Shown here: piece after piece, positions 1 through 7,179 of the stretch
Layout: every line of letters begins with the position of its first letter
How positions within the stretch are numbered: position 1 is the first letter of the stretch
Assembly: GCA_009921765.1 (NCBI GenBank)
Contig: RFXC01000055.1
Span: forward strand, 1 to 20,489
DNA: 20,489 nt
Reading direction: 5' to 3'
Origin: Betaproteobacteria bacterium
GTDB lineage: Bacteria; Pseudomonadota; Gammaproteobacteria; Burkholderiales; Burkholderiaceae
The notes under the pieces: generated by a model
What the model saw: only the letters and a program-made list of their open reading frames with translations
Told to the model about the DNA's origin: nothing
Databases searched by the model: none
Translations under genes and position numbers: made by a program

Positions 1-377
1 AGCGCAGAGGGCCCGGGCACCGGAATCACGCGCCCGCCCGATGCGAGCACCGCCGAGACAATGCGCGCGCCCGGGTCGCTCACGCCGGGCGTGCCGGCAT
101 CGGTCACCAGCGCTACCGACTTCGCTTCACCCAGCATCGCAACGATGCGCTCTGCGATGGCCGCCTCATTGTGCTGATGCGCGGCGAGGAGCCGCGCACG
201 GCTCGCCACGCGCGCGAGGAGCGGCGCTGTGACCCGGGTGTCTTCTGCGGCAACGACATCAACCTCGGCGAGCACTCGTGCGGCGCGCGCGCTGAGATCG
301 CCCAGGTGGCCGATCGGTGTCGCGACTACATATAATGCGCCGGGCTCAACCGCTGGGATGATGTCGTGTCCGCTCAT
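1..377 (-). CDS. rsmI: 16S rRNA (cytidine-1402-2'-O)-methyltransferase RsmI, 5' part (C-terminus outside window)
   Basis: RsmI 2'-O-methylates C1402 of 16S rRNA in the decoding centre, using SAM. About 125 residues are visible from the ATG whose complement is at 375-377; the rest runs off the left edge (family length is about 280). The visible part has the family pattern in order: LYVVATPIGHLGDL near residues 15-28, AEDTR near 44-48, then DAGTPGVSDPGARI and VPGPSAL near the edge, which belong to the tetrapyrrole-methylase SAM fold. The canonical 'PIGNLGD' appears here as PIGHLGD. The gene is divergent from yraN, an arrangement common in proteobacteria. Identification is firm; only the start is slightly uncertain because the ribosome binding site is weak. 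Confidence 0.93.
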   Translation of the reverse strand, partial: MSGHDIIPAVEPGALYVVATPIGHLGDLSARAARVLAEVDVVAAEDTRVTAPLLARVASRARLLAAHQHNEAAIAERIVAMLGEAKSVALVTDAGTPGVSDPGARIVSAVLASGGRVIPVPGPSA

Positions 378-565
378 TGGCCGATAGGTGGGGTTTCAGG
401 GAAAAGAAGCGCCATCCGCACAACGCGGCAGCGCTGGCACTGCCCCGATTTTGCGCTGTTTCGGCCGCGAACGTCTGAGCCCTGGCTGCGCGGGGCTCCG
501 CGGCCTGCGCGAACGCCTGCCCATTGCTTCATGCCCGCCGCTGATCTTGGCCACGGGCCCTTGCC
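378..565. other. Divergent intergenic region rsmI / yraN
   Basis: This 188-base gap must carry the promoters for rsmI (leftward) and yraN (rightward). I see no clear sigma-70 box pair and no RNA gene. In Pseudomonas the RNase P RNA gene lies near rsmI, but this gap is too short for it and I do not recognise its conserved elements here. Confidence 0.4.
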
Positions 566-916
566 GTGACGCGCTCGCCCACGCAACGCCTGGGCGATGC
601 AGGCGAAGACCTCGCACTCGCTTACCTGGAGCGTGCCGGCCTCTCGCTGGTGGCGCGGCAGGTGGCGGGACGCTTTGGTGAAATTGATCTGATCATGCGC
701 GAGCGCGACGAACTGGTGTTCGTGGAAGTACGCCGCCGCAGCCGAAGTGATTATGGATCGGCGGCTGACAGCATCGGCGCGGCCAAGCAGGGCAGGCTGC
801 GCCGCAGTGCCGAACTGTGGTTGCAGAAGCGGCACGGTGACCGATTGCCCGCCTGCCGGTTTGACGTCTGTGCCATCGATGGCGAGCGCATCGATTGGAT
901 ACGCAATGCCTTCTGA
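566..916 (+). CDS. yraN: YraN/UPF0102 family endonuclease-like protein
   Basis: A protein of 116 residues beginning with GTG, the usual size for UPF0102. It carries the family's nuclease-like core: RLGDAGEDLALAYLE at the N-terminus, GEIDLI at 38-43 (the putative metal-binding Asp is D41) and FVEVRRRS at 52-59, where most members have FVEVK. The fold resembles Holliday-junction resolvases and archaeal endonucleases; the cellular role is not established. It sits beside rsmI and upstream of the BON lipoprotein, as in many proteobacteria, but the usual intervening diaA/gmhA-like gene is absent. The GTG is the only start that leaves the N-terminal motif complete. Confidence 0.9.
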   Translation: MTRSPTQRLGDAGEDLALAYLERAGLSLVARQVAGRFGEIDLIMRERDELVFVEVRRRSRSDYGSAADSIGAAKQGRLRRSAELWLQKRHGDRLPACRFDVCAIDGERIDWIRNAF

Positions 917-951
917 CGATAGAATCCTGGCTGCTGCCAACGGGTGAAAAC

Positions 952-1575
952 ATGAAGCGACTGATGATTCTGATCGGGGCTGCGTCCATCGCGGGCTCGG
1001 CACTGATGCTCTCTGGCTGCCTGCCGCTTGCCGCGACCGGGATCGTGGCCGGGGCGCTCGCCGCCAACGACCGCCGCACGCTCGGTGCGCAAACCGAGGA
1101 CACCAGCATCGAATTCAAGGCAGGTGCCCGCCTGCGGGATGCGATGCGCTTCCCCGGCGGCATTTCGGTCACGAGTTACAACCGCAGGGTATTGCTCACC
1201 GGTCAGGTGGGTAGTGCTGAAGATCGCCGCATGGCCGAGCAGATCGTCTCCAAAATCGACAACGTACGCTCGGTGGAAAACGCGCTTCAGGTCGCAGGGC
1301 AGCCTGCGCTGACCGCCTCGGCCTCCGATGCCACCGTAAGCGCGGGCGTCAAGGCCGCACTTCTTGAGAATTCCGAGACCCATGCCACTGCAGTCAAGGT
1401 GGTGACCGAGGCGGGTGTGGTGTACCTGATGGGAATTGCGTCGCGCAAGGAAGCCGACCGCGTGGCGCACGTCGCCAGTCGCGTTCGCGGGGTGCAGAAG
1501 GTGGTCGCCGTCTTCGAGATTGTGAGTGACGAGGAGCTCGCTCGAATTCTCAAAGGCCAGAGCGAATCGCGCTAG
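952..1575 (+). CDS. dolP: Double-BON-domain lipoprotein (DolP/YraP-like)
   Basis: A 207-residue outer-membrane lipoprotein. A hydrophobic leader ends in the lipobox L-S-G-C with the lipidated Cys at residue 23. Two BON domains follow, at roughly 55-115 and 125-195; both have the expected alternation of hydrophobic strands with the conserved Gly in 'LLTGQVGS' and 'YLMGIAS'. In E. coli DolP binds anionic phospholipid and supports outer-membrane integrity and BAM function. The ATG at 952 is chosen because it starts the leader directly; an in-frame upstream ATG at 895 lies inside yraN and would bury the signal peptide. It lies 35 bases after yraN and 4 bases before the nitronate monooxygenase, so probably in one transcript. 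Confidence 0.88.
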   Translation: MKRLMILIGAASIAGSALMLSGCLPLAATGIVAGALAANDRRTLGAQTEDTSIEFKAGARLRDAMRFPGGISVTSYNRRVLLTGQVGSAEDRRMAEQIVSKIDNVRSVENALQVAGQPALTASASDATVSAGVKAALLENSETHATAVKVVTEAGVVYLMGIASRKEADRVAHVASRVRGVQKVVAVFEIVSDEELARILKGQSESR

Positions 1576-1579
1576 CGTC

Positions 1580-2587
1580 ATGGCGCTCCCGCCCATTCTG
1601 AGCGAGCGCCTCCGGCTGCCGGTGGTGGCCTCGCCGATGTTCATCATCTCTACCCCTGAGCTGGTGATCGCCCAGTGCAAGGCGGGCGTGGTGGGTTCGT
1701 TTCCTGCGCTCAATGCGCGGCCCAAAGAACAACTCGATGACTGGCTCACCCAGATCCGCGAGGCGCTCGATGCGCACGACCGCGCGCATCCCGATCGGCC
1801 CAGCGCACCGTTTGCCGTCAATCAGATCGTGCACCGGTCGAACGATCGTCTCGAACACGATCTCGACATGTGTGTGCGGCACCGCGTGCCCATCGTCATC
1901 ACGTCGCTTGGTGCGCGTCCCGAGGTCAACGATGCGGTCCATAGCTATGGCGGCGTGGTGTTGCACGACATCATCAATAACCGCTTCGCGCGCAAGGCAA
2001 TCGAAAAGGGCGCTGATGGCCTGATCGCAGTGGCGGCTGGTGCGGGCGGCCATGCCGGAACGCTGTCGGCATTCGCACTGATTCAGGAAATTCGCGAGTG
2101 GTTTGATGGGCCGCTGCTGCTCTCGGGTGCCATCGCCAATGGCGCGGCGGTGCTTGCCGCGCAGGCGATGGGGGCAGACCTCGCCTACGTGGGATCGGCC
2201 TTCATCGCTACCCGCGAGGCCCGGGCAACCGACGCCTACAAGCAGGCGATCGTCGAGGGCGGTGCCGAGGACATCATCTACACCAATCTGTTTACCGGTG
2301 TGCACGGCAACTACCTGCGCGCTTCGGTGGTGGCGGCGGGGCTCGATCCCGAGAACCTGCCGCAGAGCGATCCCAGCGCCATGAACTTCGGTTCCGACCG
2401 GCCGGTCAAGGCCTGGAAAGACATCTGGGGAAGCGGTCAGGGCATCGGCGCGGTCAAGGCGGTGCTGAGCGCCGGCGAATTGGTAGACCGGCTGGAGCGT
2501 GAATATCGGGTGGCGTTCAGCAGGCTGGACGGTCTTGCGCGACCGGTGGTGGCCCGCGGTCAGGCTTCCGGCTGGGCCCGCAGTTAG
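1580..2587 (+). CDS. Nitronate monooxygenase (2-nitropropane dioxygenase family)
   Basis: A 335-residue FMN-dependent TIM-barrel enzyme that oxidises alkyl nitronates (for example propionate-3-nitronate) with O2. Seen in the sequence: the N-terminal 'LPVVASPMFIIS' strand that begins the barrel, the FMN phosphate segment GAGGHAG at 154-160 containing the likely catalytic base His158, and 'GADLAYVGSAFIAT' near the C-terminal phosphate-binding strand. The ATG at 1580 follows the dolP stop by 4 bases. Close homologues are sometimes annotated as enoyl-ACP reductase II-like, but GGHAG favours nitronate monooxygenase. The last 20 residues are low-complexity and probably disordered. Confidence 0.88.
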   Translation: MALPPILSERLRLPVVASPMFIISTPELVIAQCKAGVVGSFPALNARPKEQLDDWLTQIREALDAHDRAHPDRPSAPFAVNQIVHRSNDRLEHDLDMCVRHRVPIVITSLGARPEVNDAVHSYGGVVLHDIINNRFARKAIEKGADGLIAVAAGAGGHAGTLSAFALIQEIREWFDGPLLLSGAIANGAAVLAAQAMGADLAYVGSAFIATREARATDAYKQAIVEGGAEDIIYTNLFTGVHGNYLRASVVAAGLDPENLPQSDPSAMNFGSDRPVKAWKDIWGSGQGIGAVKAVLSAGELVDRLEREYRVAFSRLDGLARPVVARGQASGWARS

Positions 2588-2647
2588 AGCGGAGGCTGGG
2601 CCGGCGGTCAGGCGCGCGGCCGAAGCTTTTGCGGGCGGCCGATCCGC

Positions 2648-3580
2648 TCAGACGCGACGACCACGCCACCGCGCCACCGCAGGCGCAATTTCGGTCAGTT
2701 CGCGAAATACCTGAATGCCTGGCGGCGCCCGACGAGCAAGCGCCGGACTCTGTCCGCCCGCCCAGAGCTCGGTTGCGCGCGGAAGTTTCGCGCGGAGTTC
2801 GGCCAGGCCGTCAGAGACCGCATTGACGCCCAGCGATGCGGTAAACGACAAGGCGACGATGTCGGCGTTATGCGCCGTAGCGGCGAGCACGATATCCCAT
2901 ACCGGTGTCTGCACGCCAAGCGACAGACATCCACAGCCTTCCAGCGACAGGATCGCCTCGACCATGAGCAAGCCCAGGCCGTGATTCTCGTTGGGAAAAG
3001 TGGTGAGCAGAACGCGCGGCCGATTGCCGGTTCGTGGAATGGTGCTGATCGCGTTGCGAAGCACGATCTGCATCGATTCGGTGTAGAGATGCTCTTCGAA
3101 CACCTCGAAGTAGCCGCGCGCCCAGGCCTCGCCCACCATGCGGTTGAGGGGCGCGGCCACCTCCACCACAAAGCGGTCGACCCCCATTCGGACCGTTGCC
3201 TGCGACAGGGCGCTGCGCAGTCCGTCGACGTCATGGGCTTTGGTGAGTTCGATGAAGCGTTGCAGATCATCGCGGTCGACGCGAAGATCGCTTGCGCTCC
3301 GAGGCGCCTCCACCGATTGCGCGGCGAGCGCGTGCAATTCCTCAAGCGAAAGCGAAATGATCCGCCCGGGTCGGTGGCCGCTGTCCATCAGACGGCGGAT
3401 TACCCGGAGCTTGTCCACCTGTTCGATCGGGTAGCTGCGTTCGCCGAAGGCATCACGCCCGGGGCTTGGAAATCCGTAGCGGCGCTCCCATACGCGCAAG
3501 GTGTCCTTCGCGAGACCTGTGTCGCGTTCGACCGCGGCAATGCTGAGCGCAATGCCAGATGTAACTGAACGGTCATTCAT
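2648..3580 (-). CDS. MerR-family regulator with cobalamin-binding domain (CarH/LitR-type light sensor)
   Basis: A 310-residue repressor-type regulator. Residues 10-80 form a MerR winged helix (TLRVWERRYGFPSP at 27-40, RSY at 48-50). Residues 105-180 are the helical cap of B12 photoreceptors and contain the Wx9EH signature: W153, then E163 and H164. Residues 188-310 are a Rossmann-like B12 domain with E198-x-H200-x-x-G203, where H200 is the expected lower axial cobalt ligand, followed by ALSFTAS (243-249) and WAGGQSP (273-279). In this family adenosylcobalamin-bound tetramers repress in the dark and photolysis releases the DNA. The residue after the cap Trp is Ala (A154), where as I recall Thermus CarH has the His that forms the light-state bis-His adduct. 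The gene diverges from the lipid operon, its likely target. Class is firm; light response is inferred. Confidence 0.9.
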   Translation of the reverse strand: MNDRSVTSGIALSIAAVERDTGLAKDTLRVWERRYGFPSPGRDAFGERSYPIEQVDKLRVIRRLMDSGHRPGRIISLSLEELHALAAQSVEAPRSASDLRVDRDDLQRFIELTKAHDVDGLRSALSQATVRMGVDRFVVEVAAPLNRMVGEAWARGYFEVFEEHLYTESMQIVLRNAISTIPRTGNRPRVLLTTFPNENHGLGLLMVEAILSLEGCGCLSLGVQTPVWDIVLAATAHNADIVALSFTASLGVNAVSDGLAELRAKLPRATELWAGGQSPALARRAPPGIQVFRELTEIAPAVARWRGRRV

Positions 3581-3876
3581 GGTCGCCGGCCTTGCGTGCC
3601 TGTCCGGTTCTTCGACCGGTTGTAGTGGGGAACAACGGAGCCGGACGGCGGCTTTGTCTTGGACAAAACACCTCGTCCTCGCAGTGTGGCACGCATCTTA
3701 CGCCTGTCGGCCGGCCCTGCATAGCCTGTGGGAAATCCCATGGGGTCCGGTTGACAACTTCTGTACTGGACACCGTTTGGTCATATCATGACCGGCCAGT
3801 CACCAAAACAAACTCCTCCTCAACCTTCTTCGGACCCGGCGCTTGCTTGCCGTGGTTGCGCCAAGGACACGTCACG
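3581..3876. promoter_or_regulatory. Divergent control region between the B12-sensor gene and the lipid operon
   Basis: This 296-base gap separates the regulator from the eight-gene operon and must hold both promoters. It is locally less GC-rich than its surroundings. It contains three short inverted repeats: TTTGTC-ttg-GACAAA at 3653-3667, TGGGA-aa-TCCCA at 3729-3740 and GGTCAT-atc-ATGACC at 3779-3793. A TTGACA lies at 3751-3756 and a TATCAT (5 of 6 matches to a -10 box) at 3784-3789, inside the third repeat. A ribosome binding site AAGGA at 3863-3867 precedes the FAD-enzyme ATG. I see no convincing small gene here. Confidence 0.6.
3779..3793 (+). promoter_or_regulatory. Candidate operator overlapping a -10 box
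   Basis: A perfect inverted repeat with 6-base arms and 3-base spacer, GGTCAT-ATC-ATGACC. It encloses TATCAT at 3784-3789, which could serve as the -10 element of the rightward promoter, with TSS near 3796. TGTACT at 3762-3767 gives a 16-base spacer but matches a -35 box in only 3 of 6 positions. TTGACA (3751) and TGTACT (3762) start 11 bases apart, the same period as the direct repeats reported for Thermus CarH operators, but the match between them is poor. Binding by the adjacent regulator is a hypothesis. Confidence 0.35.
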
Positions 3877-5163
3877 ATGCGCATAGCGGTCATCGGATCA
3901 GGCATTTCCGGGCTGTCGGCAGCGCTGCGCCTGCAGGCGCAGCATGAGGTCACGCTCTACGAAAGCGATGCGCGCCCAGGGGGGCATGCTCACACCGTTG
4001 ATGTGACGCTCGATGGTTTGTGCGCACCGGTCGATACCGGCTTTCTGGTCTACAACGAACGCACCTATCCCCTCCTGATTTCGCTCTTCAAGGAACTGGG
4101 CGTGCGCGAGGCGCCGACCGATATGTCGTTTGCCGCATCCATCGGACCCCACCGGTTGGAGTGGTGCGGATCCAACATTCGCTCGGTGTTCGCCCAGCCG
4201 TCCAATCTGTTGCGCCCCGGGTTCTGGCGGATGTTGCGTGACATCCTGCGCTTCAATCGCGAGGCGACCGCGCTCGCGATCGACGAGCAGGCGCAGGCAC
4301 GGCTTGATGAGCCACTTGAGCGGTATCTGGAGCGCGAGGGCTACAGCGCCGAATTCCGCGATGCCTACCTGCTCCCCATGGCCGCGGCGATCTGGTCGTG
4401 TTCGACTGCGACCATGACCCGTTTTCCGCTTGGCAGCTTCGTGCGCTTTTTCCACAACCACGGACTGCTGCAGATCGAGGGTCGCCCGCGCTGGATGACG
4501 GTGGAGGGTGGCTCACGCGAATACGTTTCGCGAATCATCTCGCAGCTTCGCGATGTCCGGTTGTCCGAGCCGGTGGAAGCGGTGACCCGTCGCGCTGGAG
4601 GCGGCGCTTCCCCGGTGACCGTCCGTTCGGCTCACGCCACAGAACATTTCGATCAGGTGGTGTTTGCCTGCCATAGCGATCAGGCGCTTGCGCTACTCGC
4701 CGATCCCAGCGAGGACGAGCGTGCGGTGCTCGCCGCGATCCGCTATCAGCCCAATCGTGCGCTGCTCCATACCGATCCGGCACTCATGCCCGCACGCCGC
4801 CGTGCCTGGGCGGCCTGGAACTACCTGAGCGATGGCCGACCAGGCGCTCCGTCGGTGTCTGTCACCTACTGGCTGAATCGGCTGCAGCCACTACCGTTTC
4901 GCTCGCCCGTTTTTGTCAGCCTCAACCCGTTGAGCGAACCCGAACCATCAAGGCTGATTCGCGAGATCAACTACGCCCACCCGATCTTCGATCTGGCGGC
5001 AGGGCGCGCGCAGCGACGGCTGCGCGCCCTCCAGGGCCGGCAGCAGACCTGGTATGCGGGCGCCTGGACCGGCTACGGTTTTCATGAAGATGGCCTGCGC
5101 TCGGGGCTCGAGGTCGCGCAGGCGATCACCCGGCTCACCGAGCCGCTGTCGCGTGCAGCTTGA
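3877..5163 (+). CDS. FAD-dependent amine-oxidase-like oxidoreductase (COG2907 type)
   Basis: A 428-residue flavoprotein of the phytoene-desaturase/amine-oxidase fold. The N-terminal dinucleotide-binding motif is G7-S-G-I-S-G12, with the ribose-binding acid E29 and the FAD diphosphate segment RPGGHAHT at 33-40. The C-terminal FAD-closing segment is 'WYAGAWTGYGFHEDGLRSG' near 392-410. It is the first gene of the operon; the ATG at 3877 has AAGGA 9 bases upstream and begins the beta strand of the FAD motif exactly. An open frame continues upstream to 3592 but would place about 95 unrelated residues before the Rossmann strand. Flavoproteins of this group occur with CFA-type methyltransferases in singlet-oxygen and light regulons of alphaproteobacteria, where furan-fatty-acid genes (ufa) were described. 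A desaturase or oxidase acting on lipid acyl chains is the likeliest role, by analogy. Confidence 0.88.
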   Translation: MRIAVIGSGISGLSAALRLQAQHEVTLYESDARPGGHAHTVDVTLDGLCAPVDTGFLVYNERTYPLLISLFKELGVREAPTDMSFAASIGPHRLEWCGSNIRSVFAQPSNLLRPGFWRMLRDILRFNREATALAIDEQAQARLDEPLERYLEREGYSAEFRDAYLLPMAAAIWSCSTATMTRFPLGSFVRFFHNHGLLQIEGRPRWMTVEGGSREYVSRIISQLRDVRLSEPVEAVTRRAGGGASPVTVRSAHATEHFDQVVFACHSDQALALLADPSEDERAVLAAIRYQPNRALLHTDPALMPARRRAWAAWNYLSDGRPGAPSVSVTYWLNRLQPLPFRSPVFVSLNPLSEPEPSRLIREINYAHPIFDLAAGRAQRRLRALQGRQQTWYAGAWTGYGFHEDGLRSGLEVAQAITRLTEPLSRAA

Positions 5164-5173
5164 GCGGGGCGCC

Positions 5174-5950
5174 ATGACCGACGCCTTCGAGCAGGTTCGG
5201 TTTGCCTTCGGCGAGGTTCGCCACCGCCGGCTTCGGCCGCGTGAGCATGCGTTTCGGTACCGCGCCTGGTTTGTCCGCGCGCCTCTGGCTGCGTTGGAAC
5301 AAAGCGGCGGCAACTGGCTGTTCGGGATCAACCGACGATCGCTTCTGTCACTTCATGCCGCCGATCACGGCGATGGAGGCTCGCCGCGCGCCTGGATTAC
5401 CCGCCTGCTCGACTGTGCGGGGCTGCGCGCCGATGGCGAGATCTGGCTTCACGCCTTCGCGCGGGTATGCGGCTACGCGTTCAAGCCAGTGAGCTTCTGG
5501 TTTTGTCACCGGGCTGATGGCGCGCTCATCGCCGTGGTGGCTGAAGTGCACAACACCTTCGGCGAGCGCCATGTTTACCTTCTCGCCGATGAACGGGCGC
5601 ATCCGCTCAAATCTGGCGCCGAGCTTCACGCGCTGAAGGCCTTCCATGTGTCGCCGTTCTGTGCGGTGCAGGGAGGCTACCGGTTTCGCTTCATCAACCG
5701 GACCGACCGGGCCGTGGCCCGAATCGACTATGACGATGGCGACGGTCCGTTGCTTCTCACCAGTCTCAGCGGCGTACTCGAAGAGGCGGGCCGCGCGCAA
5801 CGGCTCCGCGCGCTGCTCGGATTTCCGCTCTTCAGCGCCGGGGTGATTGCCCGCATTCACTGGCATGCGCTTCGGCTGTGGTTGGCGCGCGTGCCGTTTC
5901 ACCGAAAACCCGCCGCGCCCGACACCATCCTCACCCGGGGTTCGCCATGA
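5174..5950 (+). CDS. DUF1365 family protein
   Basis: A 258-residue protein of unknown biochemical function. Recognised by its central block GYAFKPVSFWFCHR (about residues 99-112) followed by AVVAEVHNTFGERHVY (about 119-134), both hallmarks of DUF1365, and by 'KAFHVSPF' further on. It has no signal peptide and no strong membrane segment. It nearly always sits between a COG2907 flavoprotein and a CFA-family methyltransferase, as here, so the three probably act on one substrate. The start is 10 bases after the previous stop. Its TGA overlaps the next ATG (ATGA at 5947-5950), indicating translational coupling. Function is not known; an accessory or additional enzyme of acyl-chain modification is my inference. 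Confidence 0.88.
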   Translation: MTDAFEQVRFAFGEVRHRRLRPREHAFRYRAWFVRAPLAALEQSGGNWLFGINRRSLLSLHAADHGDGGSPRAWITRLLDCAGLRADGEIWLHAFARVCGYAFKPVSFWFCHRADGALIAVVAEVHNTFGERHVYLLADERAHPLKSGAELHALKAFHVSPFCAVQGGYRFRFINRTDRAVARIDYDDGDGPLLLTSLSGVLEEAGRAQRLRALLGFPLFSAGVIARIHWHALRLWLARVPFHRKPAAPDTILTRGSP

Positions 5951-7179
5951 CCATCACCGCCACCACGCATTCATCGAATCCTTCCGAGCCGATCGATCGA
6001 GCAACGCCTGCCGCCGTACCGCGCCAGGCGGCGATGATCCTGCGCCTCCTCGAGCGCATTGAGACCGGCTCGCTCACACTCGATCTGCCCGATGGGAGCC
6101 GCCGCAATGTCGGCCGCGGCGAACCCTCGGCGTCCATCAGCGTGCGCGACTGGACCGTGTTCGAGGACGCGCTGCGCCGCGGCGATGTGGGCTTTGCCGA
6201 AGGCTGGATCGATGGCCGGTGGTCAACCGACTCGCTGTCCCGGCTGCTGTCGCTGCTGGTGATCAACCGGCGCGCGATTGAGTCGGCGGTCTACGGTACC
6301 TGGTGGGGGCAACTCTTTGATCGCCTGCGGCACCTGCTGCGCGCAAACACCCGCGCCGGATCGCGTCGCAACATTCACGCGCACTATGACCTGGGGAACG
6401 CCTTCTATCAGTTGTGGCTGGACCCGGGCATGACCTATTCGAGCGCGCTCTTCGAGGGTGACTTCAGCCGCTCGCTCGAAGACGCGCAACACGCCAAGAA
6501 CCGGCGACTGCTCGATGAGCTGGCGCTCGCTTCGGGCGCGGCAGTGCTCGAGATCGGCTGCGGGTGGGGTGGTTTTGCCGAGGCGGCGGCTGCGCGTGGG
6601 CTTCATGTCACCGGGCTCACACTGTCCACCGAGCAGCTTGCCTATGCGCGTGAACGACTCGCGCTCACCGCGCATGGACAGGCGCGCTTTGTGCTCCGCG
6701 ACTACCGTGACGAGATCGGGGTCTACGATGGCATTGCCTCGGTGGAAATGTTCGAGGCAGTGGGCGAGCGCTACTGGCAGTCGTGGTTTCAGACGGTTGC
6801 GCGTTGCCTTCGCCCCGGCGGGCGGGCCGCGATCCAGACCATCACAATTGATGAAGCGCTCTTCGAGCGCTATCGGCGCGGTACCGACTTCATTCAGCAG
6901 TACGTGTTTCCGGGTGGCATGCTGCCCACCCGGAGCGGATTTGCCGCACTTGCCCGCGAGGCGGGGCTGCAGGTGCTCGCGCAGCACTCATTCGGACCCG
7001 ACTATGCGCTCACGCTCAAACGCTGGCGCGAGCGTTTCATGTCGGTGCTCGATCAGGTGCGGGCGCTGGGCTTCGATGACCGCTTCATCCGCACCTGGGA
7101 GTTCTATCTCGCCTACTGCGAGGCGGCATTCGAGCACGGCAACACCGATGTCGTTCAGTTCACGCTCGTACGGCCGTGA
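5947..7179 (+). CDS. Cyclopropane-fatty-acid-synthase-family SAM methyltransferase (atypical active site)
   Basis: A 410-residue member of the CFA/mycolic-acid methyltransferase family, which methylates double bonds in phospholipid acyl chains. Seen: HYDLGNAFYQLWLDPGMTYSSALF at 146-169, the SAM loop VLEIGCGWGGF at 200-210, SVEMFEAVG at 265-273 and 'QTIT...TDFIQQYVFPGGMLP' at 297-327. Compared with E. coli Cfa as I recall it, the bicarbonate-site Cys ('YSCAYW') is Ser166 and the His ('LLHTIG') is Gln297, while the Glu of MFE is kept (E270). The base for ring closure may therefore be missing, which would favour methylation or methylene formation over a cyclopropane ring. Alternative activities include UfaM-like methylation on the way to furan fatty acids. 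Both ends overlap neighbours, which points to strong coupling in the operon. Confidence 0.9.
   Translation: MTITATTHSSNPSEPIDRATPAAVPRQAAMILRLLERIETGSLTLDLPDGSRRNVGRGEPSASISVRDWTVFEDALRRGDVGFAEGWIDGRWSTDSLSRLLSLLVINRRAIESAVYGTWWGQLFDRLRHLLRANTRAGSRRNIHAHYDLGNAFYQLWLDPGMTYSSALFEGDFSRSLEDAQHAKNRRLLDELALASGAAVLEIGCGWGGFAEAAAARGLHVTGLTLSTEQLAYARERLALTAHGQARFVLRDYRDEIGVYDGIASVEMFEAVGERYWQSWFQTVARCLRPGGRAAIQTITIDEALFERYRRGTDFIQQYVFPGGMLPTRSGFAALAREAGLQVLAQHSFGPDYALTLKRWRERFMSVLDQVRALGFDDRFIRTWEFYLAYCEAAFEHGNTDVVQFTLVRP

Noticed and set aside
378..565. RNase P RNA or a riboswitch between rsmI and yraN
   Set aside because: Only 188 bases are available, too few for RNase P RNA, and no conserved aptamer core or terminator was recognised.
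751..1821. Long minus-strand open frame (356 codons) over yraN, dolP and the nitronate monooxygenase gene
   Set aside because: It crosses three well-supported genes on the other strand and has no recognisable domain; long antisense frames are expected at this GC content.
1550..2305. Minus-strand open frame opposite the nitronate monooxygenase gene
   Set aside because: Shadow of a conserved enzyme gene; no start signal and no motif.
2588..2647. Terminator between the convergent nitronate monooxygenase and B12-sensor genes
   Set aside because: Two CGGCCG copies could pair around a 13-base loop, but the sequence is self-palindromic, the stem is short and there is no T tract after it.
3592..3876. 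N-terminal extension of the FAD enzyme by about 95 residues
   Set aside because: The Rossmann strand begins at ATG 3877 with a good ribosome binding site; the extension reads through the promoter region and is not protein-like.
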